Position numbers and translations under genes: made by a program. Under the pieces are notes generated by a model that searched no databases, had not been told where the DNA came from, and worked only from the letters and a program-made list of their open reading frames with translations. Of a stretch of DNA of 64,000 nucleotides, positions 54,976 to 61,877 are shown one piece after another (the first letter of the stretch is position 1; the number at the start of each line of letters is the position of its first letter). Origin of the DNA: Epilithonimonas hungarica (GTDB lineage: Bacteria > Bacteroidota > Bacteroidia > Flavobacteriales > Weeksellaceae). The stretch is taken from contig NZ_FNBH01000001.1 of the NCBI RefSeq assembly GCF_900102265.1, positions 1,535,618 through 1,599,617 of the forward strand, given 5' to 3'.

Positions 54976-56038
54976 TTCAATTCAACAATTCCAGAGGGAA
55001 CGATTTTGTTCTCTTTGGATTTTATTCATTGTGCTTTGTGGGATATCTTGCTCCGATGAATATGAAGGCGAAGTTTTTGAAGAAGACAAGGTTTACAATC
55101 TGGAAATTCCGATTAATTTTCCAGCATTGGCATTTGATACCGATAAAAATCACTTAACCGTGAATGGAGTGGCCTTGGGTAAGAAATTATTCTATGAAGG
55201 TAAATTGTCGCGTAACAATACCATTTCTTGTGGATTCTGTCATATTCAGGAGTATGCGTTCACACACCACGGGCATCCTGTGAGCCACGGTATTGATGAT
55301 AAATTGGGAATCCGCAACGCACCGGCAATCCAGAATATGGCATTTCTTAAAAACTATACTTGGGATGGCGTGAGCCATAACCTGGATGAACGTTCTCTGG
55401 TTCCGATTACCACCGATTTTGAAATGGACAGTTCTCTGCCCGAAGTCGTTTCAAAACTGAATGCAGATGCCAATTACAAGAAGCTATTCAAAGCAGCTTA
55501 TGGCGATGAGAATATTACAGGTGAAAGAGTGTTGAAAGCTTTATCTCAGTTTATGGTCACAATGATTTCCGCCGATTCCAAATACGACAGAATGAAAAAA
55601 GGTACAGCAACATTCACCAATGAAGAAAAGCAAGGACTGGCATTATTTCAAAGCAAATGTGCGGGTTGTCATTCGGGGGAATTGTTTACGGATGAAAGTT
55701 ACCGGAATACAGGAATGTATTATAATGCACAGTATGATGATCGTGGAAGATACCACGTAACATTGGACTGGAATGATAACATGAAATTCCGTGTGCCAAG
55801 TCTTCGGAATGTAGAATACACCGCACCTTATATGCACGATGGCCGGTTTTATTCTTTGGAAGCGGTTCTCAATTTTTATTCGGATAACGTAGAGAACCAA
55901 GCCAATCTGGACCCGCTTCTGAAACAAAACGGACACATCGGTATCCCAATGACCACTTTAGAAAAACAATACATCATCGCTTTCCTGAAAACCCTCAGCG
56001 ACCAGCAATTTATTACCAATAAACAATTTGCAGAATAG
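54968..56038 (+). CDS. MbnH/MauG-like di-haem cytochrome c peroxidase lipoprotein
   Basis: From the ATG at 54968 the protein is 356 aa, with a lipobox (VLCGISCSDE). Two haem c sites are visible: SCGFCH in the N-terminal half and KCAGCH near the middle. The C-terminal CCP-type blocks RVPSLRNVEYTAPYMHDGRF and TLEKQYIIAFLKTL complete it. MauG-type enzymes oxidise a protein partner; the coupled MbnP-like lipoprotein is the probable substrate. An earlier in-frame ATG at 54920 would lack a signal peptide. Confidence 0.92.
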   Translation: MINSIQQFQRERFCSLWILFIVLCGISCSDEYEGEVFEEDKVYNLEIPINFPALAFDTDKNHLTVNGVALGKKLFYEGKLSRNNTISCGFCHIQEYAFTHHGHPVSHGIDDKLGIRNAPAIQNMAFLKNYTWDGVSHNLDERSLVPITTDFEMDSSLPEVVSKLNADANYKKLFKAAYGDENITGERVLKALSQFMVTMISADSKYDRMKKGTATFTNEEKQGLALFQSKCAGCHSGELFTDESYRNTGMYYNAQYDDRGRYHVTLDWNDNMKFRVPSLRNVEYTAPYMHDGRFYSLEAVLNFYSDNVENQANLDPLLKQNGHIGIPMTTLEKQYIIAFLKTLSDQQFITNKQFAE

Positions 56039-56279
56039 CGACAGTCACTGTCATTGCGAACAAAGTGAAGCAATCTCAATAATAATTATCTCGCAGATCA
56101 AACAGGTCAAGGAGATTTAATGATCTGCAAAATCGAAACGATCTGCGAGAAATATCAATTTTATCTAAGCAAGCGCCTTTGTGAACCTTAATAACATTTT
56201 AAATAAAAACTTAGTGCGCTTTGTGTTCACAATCAATAAAAACTTTTGTGCCTTTATGGTTCAAACAAACCCTCAACAA

Positions 56280-57236
56280 ATGAAAAAATCAATACTATTC
56301 CTGATACTTTTTATCCTGTCTCAGCAAATAAAAGCCAATAGAGACAGCCTCTATATCCCTCAATATCAAAACCGGTTACAGTCTTTATCCAGATACGAAG
56401 AATTCTTCTGCGATGCCTGCGGTTGTGCTGCCGGCAACGGTTCTTCCGGCTTTGAGTCGTTGCTCAATCCCCAGTTCGTCGGAGTCAAATACTTCGCACA
56501 GCATTATAGGGCCAAAGAAAACCTGTTCATGCAGGATCTGACGCAGGACCAGTATTTCAATACCATTCAGATCTGGGGTAAGGTTCCTGTGACCCAGAAA
56601 TTGAGTATCTATGGAAGCCTTCCGTTTCAGTTTCATGAGAAGAAAACCTTACAGGGCGATATCAATATCAGCGGAATAGGGGATGCCAGCGTAATGGGGA
56701 TTTACGAAATCCTTAGATCCAAAAGCGATTACCATCAGCTGAATGGCGGTATTGGTATGAAGATTCCGTTGGGGAAATTTGATGAGAAAGGCATTACGGG
56801 AGTTAATCCGGGTTTCCAGTTGGGGACAGGGAGTTGGGATTACCAGTTGGCATTGAGTTACAAATTTCAGAAAAACCTCTTTGCATTAATGCTGAATACC
56901 GATTATACCATCAAGACCGAAAACAGGAAACACTACCGCTTCGGTAACCAGTGGAACTATGTGGCAACAGGGTTTTACCGACTTTGGCGCAATGAGGATA
57001 GCATTTTTTCAGGGAAGCTTGGATTACAGGGTGAAGTTTATGATCGGAACAGGCAGTTCGGCGAAGTGATGCCCAGGACTGCTGGCAGTGCCTTGTATGG
57101 TAAACTGGGATTTGAGATATCTTACAAGAAGTTCAGTCTTGGCAGTGAGCTGATGTTACCTGCTTATGCGCAATTGGCGGGCGGCGATATCGAAGCCAGA
57201 TCCAGATTCAGCTTGTTTGTGAACTTTGGGATATAA
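56280..57236 (+). CDS. Predicted outer membrane beta-barrel with CDACGC motif
   Basis: From the ATG at 56280 the protein is 318 aa with a signal peptide (MKKSILFLILFILSQQIKA). A cysteine cluster FCDACGCAAGNG follows at about 43-54, then alternating strands typical of a 10-14-strand barrel, ending LFVNFGI. The cysteines could bind copper in the mature N-terminus. Placement right after MbnP/MbnH-like genes suggests a copper transport or storage role. I cannot name the family. An upstream ATG at 56181 would precede the signal peptide. Confidence 0.7.
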   Translation: MKKSILFLILFILSQQIKANRDSLYIPQYQNRLQSLSRYEEFFCDACGCAAGNGSSGFESLLNPQFVGVKYFAQHYRAKENLFMQDLTQDQYFNTIQIWGKVPVTQKLSIYGSLPFQFHEKKTLQGDINISGIGDASVMGIYEILRSKSDYHQLNGGIGMKIPLGKFDEKGITGVNPGFQLGTGSWDYQLALSYKFQKNLFALMLNTDYTIKTENRKHYRFGNQWNYVATGFYRLWRNEDSIFSGKLGLQGEVYDRNRQFGEVMPRTAGSALYGKLGFEISYKKFSLGSELMLPAYAQLAGGDIEARSRFSLFVNFGI

Positions 57237-57272
57237 GGCTGAATGGATGGTTATTATAGAGAAGTTTTTAAC

Positions 57273-57436
57273 CGTCACTTCGAGTGATTCGTTCTTAAGC
57301 GAATTGTATTGGAAATTTTTGGATTAGGTGTATAATTGGGGTTCTCGATACATTTTCTTCGCTTTGCTACGAAAACACTCGAACTAACGTCTTATTTGGT
57401 TATTTGAATATAATATCGTCACTTCGAGTGATTCGT
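57273..57436. repeat. Direct repeats CGTCACTTCGAGTGATTCGT
   Basis: The 20-mer CGTCACTTCGAGTGATTCGT occurs at 57273-57292 and 57417-57436, each followed by a related AGCGAATTGTAT/AGACGAATTATAT tail. A near-inverse (ACACTCGAACTAACG) lies between them. These are members of a dispersed repeat family. Confidence 0.7.
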
Positions 57437-57466
57437 CATTAGACGAATTATATCGAGGAGCTTGTA

Positions 57467-57757
57467 CTATTTAAACTTTTTTTTAGCAAGATTGGGCAAA
57501 TCTTCGAAACGACCTTCTATCAAAGCTAGCTTCTTTGCCTGTGACCATTTTTTAATCTTCTTTTCAAAAACAATGGCTAACTCTATATCCATAAATTGAA
57601 AAAAATAAACTAATTGCACAGGCCTTCTGCTAAATGTATAAGAACCAAAGTGTTTACCATCTTGGTGTTCATCAAGCCGTTTATAGACATTTTCTGTAAC
57701 TCCTGTGTAATAAGTGCCGTCGGAACATTCTAAAATATAGACATAAGATAAAAGCAT
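57467..57757 (-). CDS. GIY-YIG nuclease-domain protein
   Basis: The 96-aa protein is a single GIY-YIG module: YVYILECSDGTYYTGVTENV (about 5-24), the conserved arginine and His of KRLDEHQDGKHFGSYTFSRR, and the Glu in FEKKIKKW. This is the UvrC-like stand-alone family common in Bacteroidota, often found as dispersed copies. Cleavage activity is unproven. It lies in a repeat-dense region, on the strand opposite its neighbours. Confidence 0.9.
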   Translation of the reverse strand: MLLSYVYILECSDGTYYTGVTENVYKRLDEHQDGKHFGSYTFSRRPVQLVYFFQFMDIELAIVFEKKIKKWSQAKKLALIEGRFEDLPNLAKKKFK

Positions 57758-57842
57758 GATTATAAGATCTTATTAAATATAAGAAATAATTGATGTTCTC
57801 AATATTTTTTTTAAACCTATTTGGATTTAGAACTGTTGAGCT

Positions 57843-57963
57843 CTCGTCAGTTCGAGTGATTTTTCGGAGCAGGGGCGGAGAAAAATTGTATCGAGAACCG
57901 TTTGTATTTATAAGACGAGGTTCTCGATATGCTCCACTTCATTCCGCTACTCGAACTGACGAG
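57843..57963. repeat. Long imperfect inverted repeat
   Basis: CTCGTCAGTTCGAGT (57843-57857) pairs exactly with ACTCGAACTGACGAG (57949-57963). Inside, TATCGAGAACC (57889-57899) pairs with GGTTCTCGATA (57919-57929). The two stems give a branched hairpin of about 120 nt between the GIY-YIG gene and the HTH gene. Confidence 0.75.
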
Positions 57964-58111
57964 CGGACAGGTTTTTACTTCTAATTAAATATTTAATTTC
58001 TGCTACTTGATAAAAAATAGTGTAAAATGGTAAAATTTTATTTAATTATAGAATATAATCAATATTATTTTCGTTTTATAAGTAATTTATATTATTTTCC
58101 TAAAAACTAAA

Positions 58112-58372
58112 ATGATGAAAACAAATTTCTATTCCTCCGATCCGGGTGAGGACCTATCTATTATTTTGCTGTATGAGATCCTCAACCGTCTGGACAACTT
58201 TGGGACCAAAAGCCAATCCAAAGATCTGTTGGACAGTGCTGACCTCAAACAGATCTACAACCTGAGCGACAGCTCTATCTACCGTTTGAGGCGAAACAAA
58301 AAGATAAAATATATCAAGCTGGGTGGTAAATATTATTATTCCCGTAGGTCGATAGAAGACCTGCTGAAATAG
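58112..58372 (+). CDS. Small helix-turn-helix protein, excisionase-like
   Basis: The 86-aa protein has a winged HTH (about 46-86): LKQIYNLSDSSIYRLRRNKK, then KYIKLGGKYYYSRRSIEDLL. This is the HTH_17 pattern of MerR/excisionase-type DNA-binding proteins common in Bacteroidota. It is preceded by AT-rich sequence and followed by repeat-rich sequence. A control or mobile-element role is possible; no integrase is nearby. A second ATG three bases later gives an almost identical protein. Confidence 0.75.
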   Translation: MMKTNFYSSDPGEDLSIILLYEILNRLDNFGTKSQSKDLLDSADLKQIYNLSDSSIYRLRRNKKIKYIKLGGKYYYSRRSIEDLLK

Positions 58373-58657
58373 AACTACATAAACATTATCAGTTAAAGCA
58401 ATAGTGCCTACAGAAGAGAGGGATATATTTTCCAGATCAACAAACACCATTTTCCATAAATGATCTCAGTTCGGGATAAGATGTGATATTAAATTCTAAT
58501 ACTTTGATCATTATGCCTTATCCCAATTTTGGTTAAATATATAGCATCTTGGGCAGACCCGAATACCCCCAAAGCACCACCATCCGTCCAACTTCTTTGC
58601 ATTAAAAAACCTGCAAGATACTCTAGATCTGCGAGAAGTTTTTCTCAAAATCAAAAC

Positions 58658-58680
58658 TGTCATCCTGAGCGGAGTCGAAG
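58658..58680. repeat. Third copy of the GAGCGGAGTCGAAG repeat
   Basis: This 23-mer is identical to 46392-46414, over 12 kb away, with no inverted partner nearby. Confidence 0.8.
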
Positions 58681-58746
58681 GATATCAAAACCTCAACAAC
58701 TAAAAAGAACATGTTTCAACTTCCATTCATGTTTTCTTCGATAATC

Positions 58747-58796
58747 CTTCGGGTCTTCTTCGGAAAAAACATCTTTTTTCCGAAGAAGACCCGAAG
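58747..58796. repeat. Perfect 23-bp inverted repeat with 4-nt loop
   Basis: The left arm 58747-58769 and right arm 58774-58796 are exact complements (CTTCGGGTCTTCTTCGG plus six A, then six T and the complement) around a CATC loop. Related TTCGA/TCGAAG steps continue outside. It is strong enough to stop transcription either way or to extrude as a cruciform. Confidence 0.9.
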
Positions 58797-58830
58797 AAAC
58801 CTCGAAGCCTTTCCGAAGAAATGCAGCAGA

Positions 58831-58906
58831 TACCCGGTCAAAATCAATCAAAACCGGTCAAAACCTGTCAGGGGTATACAGAGTGATATTTTCTGCTATA
58901 CCTTCG
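58831..58906 (+). promoter_or_regulatory. Four 10-bp-phased repeats and candidate promoter of the DUF6266 gene
   Basis: The sequence 58831-58870 divides into four consecutive 10-mers that all end in TCA: TACCCGGTCA, AAATCAATCA, AAACCGGTCA and AAACCTGTCA. This is one unit per DNA helical turn. A stem GGTATACAGA/TCTGCTATACC follows, then TACCTTCG (58899-58906), which is close to the TAnnTTTG -7 box, 28 bp before the start codon. Direct repeats of this spacing often bind a regulator cooperatively. Confidence 0.5.
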
Positions 58907-58934
58907 TGTCATTAAACATTAAAAACCAAATGTT

Positions 58935-59576
58935 ATGGCAACAATCAACAAAGGGATCCTAGGCGGATTCTCAGGAAAAGTAGGAACAGTAGTAGGCGCT
59001 AACTGGCGGGGCAAGGACATCATCAGGAGCCGTCCCAAAGTGACCCAGAGGCTTCCATCAGAAAAACAGGCTATGCAGCAGCTCAGGTTCAAATTGGTCA
59101 TCACCTTCCTTCAGCCGCTCAAAACCATCCAGTCACGGTATTTTGGCTCGTCGAGTGGTGTGAGGTCCAGGGTGAATATGGCGGTGTCCTATACCATCAA
59201 TGAGGCGGTTGAGGTACAGAAAGATGTTCCGGAGCTGATCTACAACAAGGTGCTCATTACCAAAGGTGACCTTACAGGGTTTCAGAATGCGGTACTGACT
59301 ACACAGGCAGGTGGCGTGCTGCATCTGGATTGGGAGGACAACAGTACCCAGGGGAATGCTGCTCCGTCAGACCAGGTCAGTATCGTTTGCTACTGTGCGG
59401 AGCTGAAGAATTTTGAGATCTTTGAGGGCATTGTAATGCGCTCCGACCTGATGGCAGATGTCACGCTCCCGAACTACTGCATCGGCAAAACGATGGAGGC
59501 CTATGCTTTTCTCAACAACGAGAAGCAGACCTCGGCATCCACCAGTTTCTATCTGGGACAACACCAGGTTATCTAA
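58935..59576 (+). CDS. DUF6266 family protein
   Basis: The 213-aa protein begins with the family's conserved ATINKGILGGFSGKVGTVVG, then WRGKDIIRSRPK, the features I know of DUF6266. It has no signal peptide or membrane helix. The C-terminal half is beta-rich. The family is widespread in flavobacteria, with unknown function. It is notably richer in G and C than its surroundings and stands alone between long non-coding stretches. Confidence 0.8.
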   Translation: MATINKGILGGFSGKVGTVVGANWRGKDIIRSRPKVTQRLPSEKQAMQQLRFKLVITFLQPLKTIQSRYFGSSSGVRSRVNMAVSYTINEAVEVQKDVPELIYNKVLITKGDLTGFQNAVLTTQAGGVLHLDWEDNSTQGNAAPSDQVSIVCYCAELKNFEIFEGIVMRSDLMADVTLPNYCIGKTMEAYAFLNNEKQTSASTSFYLGQHQVI

Positions 59577-60157
59577 ACGATCGATCCACTCGCTAGAGTG
59601 GATCTTTCTTTATGGAGCATATATGAAGCTGCGTTCGGGATAAGTAATATTTTAAATAATTGTTTTTCAGAAATTTAATTATTTTATCGCAAAGGAAAAC
59701 AAGCAATATTTACTTTCTGAAACGTTTTTAAGCTGTACAATGCCACTTCATTTGTCAAAGTAATGCAAAACGATGTTTACTTTGATAAGTTTTACGTCTT
59801 GGTTTATCTTATATTTTGAATCAGGTAGTTAATTCTTTGTGCGGCTTTGCGTTTTAAAGATCCCTATTCCGGATTAATATTATATAATTTGATTTTTTAA
59901 TGAATGGATATAATATAATACAAAGCCCCGATCAGTTTTTTTATTAGTGTATATTTTATTAAGAAATAAAAATTTACGAATAAATCAAAATATTACATAG
60001 TAAAATCCGTTATCGAAGATAAAAACTATAAAATTTTAATAAAAAAATATATAATACGTCAAGTTTTGTCGTTTTTAAAATTTATTTTTGCAAAAAGATC
60101 AAAGAAAATAGATCAGATAGATCGTATAACTATTTTTAATCAATAAAAACTCATAAC
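59577..60157. other. Non-coding AT-rich stretch with candidate -7 box
   Basis: No gene is visible in 580 bp. A GTGCGGCTTTGCGTTTTAAAG repeat relative lies near 59836. TATTTTTG at 60083-60090 fits the -7 consensus for the next gene, 67 bp before its ATG, but no TTG lies at the right upstream distance. Confidence 0.5.
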
Positions 60158-61867
60158 ATGAAAAGACTCAGCATCGGCGTGGGCATTCTTGTCCTGTGCC
60201 ATGTCCATGCCCATGCCCAAAAGGTGAGCTGGCAAAAGAACATAGATTCCAATACTCAGGATTTCCTTTCCGGGCTTGCTGTCACGATAGACGGACAGTA
60301 TTTGGTATCCGGATCTTCCATCCAAAAGGATCAGAACCCAGGCTCCAATCAAAACAATGGTTACGATTATCATATCCTAAAACTTGACCAACAAGGTCAA
60401 AAGGTCTGGGAGAGGTATTTCTCGGGGAATCGTCATGACTACCTCAGTTCCACCATTTCCACTCAGGAAGGTGGTTTTCTGTTGGCAGGCACCTCGTATT
60501 CCTCATCGGCCCTGGACAAGAAGGACAAAGGCAATGGCTCTTCTGATATTTGGGTGATCAAGATTGATGAGAACGGGGAAGAAGAATGGCAGAAGACGAT
60601 AGGAACACGATATAATGAAGAAGCCAGAAGTGTTACCCAGACAACAGACCAAGGGTATATTGTGGCAGGTTCAACCAACCATCCCAAATTAGGCTACGGT
60701 TCTAAAGATGTCCTCATCACAAAATTGGATCAGAAAGGAAAAATCATCAGCCAATTAATATTCGGGGGTAATGGCTTGGATGAAGTCGAGAAAGTGATTC
60801 CTACGAAAGATGGCGGAGCTTTGTTAGGTATCTACTCAAGAAGTGGAATGTATGAAGGTCAAACCAGATCAAAGATTAATTCTAAAGATCTAAATCCAAT
60901 ATCCTCACAAAACAATCATTCTGAATCATCCGTAAACAATTCTACTAGCAATACTAATACTTCAGCATCAAATCCTCAATATTCTGAATCGTATGATATT
61001 ACTTTCTATGGTAAGAAAGAACAGAATTATGGAGAAGGGGATTATTGGATCGTGAAATTGGACAAGAATATGAATGTCCAGTGGGAAAAGAACTTTGGAG
61101 GGAGTGAAGATGATCATGTCAGAACTATGGCACTAACAGATTCAGGTTACATTATCGGTGGCGAAAGTAGATCACAGACTTCGGGAAATAAGAGAGCTAA
61201 GTTGGAAGAAGGAACTGATCTTTGGGTTTTGGCTTTGGATGAAGACGGCAATGAACAATGGCAGCAGTCTTACAATTTCAGGAACAGGGATGTGCTGATG
61301 TCATTGAATGAGATAAAGGGACAGAGAGAAAAGAACCAGGACGGGACGAAAGGATTCCTCATCGGCGGTTTCACGCAGTCGGAAGGCAAGGTGGAGAAGA
61401 ACGATGAGACGTTCTGGATGCTGTACATCGACAGAAATGGCAAGGAGGTGTGGAGGAAGTATGTGGAAGGGAAGGACAAGAAGAAAGAAGAGAGACTGAC
61501 GAGTGCAATACTGAACAGGGACGGCTCGTACATATTGGCAGGGACAAGTGCAGAGGAGCTGGGCAAAGAGAACTGGAAGGTGGTGAAACTGCTGGACGGT
61601 GATGTGGAGGACCTGATGGAGAACAAGGATATCCGGATCTACCCGAATCCTGTGAAGGACTATGCCTATGTGGAGATAGGATTGGACTTCAATGAAGCCG
61701 AAATCTATCTGTATGATATGACAGGTAAGGTTATACAGAAGTTACAAACAAAGAATAAGGTAACGAAAGTGGATACCTCAAGATTACCACAGGGTGTTTA
61801 TATCATCAAGGCGAGTATCCCGACCCAGAAAGACAAAAAACTAACTACTAAGATCGTGAAAGAATAA
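60158..61867 (+). CDS. Secreted repeat protein with T9SS sorting signal
   Basis: The 569-aa protein has a signal peptide (MKRLSIGVGILVLCHVHAHA). Six or more repeats of about 50-70 aa contain the pattern GGxxLAGxS...SDxWVIKxDxxGxxxWxK, which predicts a beta-propeller-like fold. A Ser/Asn-rich linker lies near 245-275. The C-terminal type IX signal (IRIYPNPVKDYAYVEIG...GVYIIKA) marks it for Por export. It lies 10 bp upstream of a large surface-protein gene, with which it probably works. Confidence 0.85.
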   Translation: MKRLSIGVGILVLCHVHAHAQKVSWQKNIDSNTQDFLSGLAVTIDGQYLVSGSSIQKDQNPGSNQNNGYDYHILKLDQQGQKVWERYFSGNRHDYLSSTISTQEGGFLLAGTSYSSSALDKKDKGNGSSDIWVIKIDENGEEEWQKTIGTRYNEEARSVTQTTDQGYIVAGSTNHPKLGYGSKDVLITKLDQKGKIISQLIFGGNGLDEVEKVIPTKDGGALLGIYSRSGMYEGQTRSKINSKDLNPISSQNNHSESSVNNSTSNTNTSASNPQYSESYDITFYGKKEQNYGEGDYWIVKLDKNMNVQWEKNFGGSEDDHVRTMALTDSGYIIGGESRSQTSGNKRAKLEEGTDLWVLALDEDGNEQWQQSYNFRNRDVLMSLNEIKGQREKNQDGTKGFLIGGFTQSEGKVEKNDETFWMLYIDRNGKEVWRKYVEGKDKKKEERLTSAILNRDGSYILAGTSAEELGKENWKVVKLLDGDVEDLMENKDIRIYPNPVKDYAYVEIGLDFNEAEIYLYDMTGKVIQKLQTKNKVTKVDTSRLPQGVYIIKASIPTQKDKKLTTKIVKE

Positions 61868-61877
61868 AACACAAACT

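Noticed and set aside
57790..57984. Possible 64-codon gene after the GIY-YIG gene
   Set aside because: It lies across the long inverted repeat and its composition follows the repeat.
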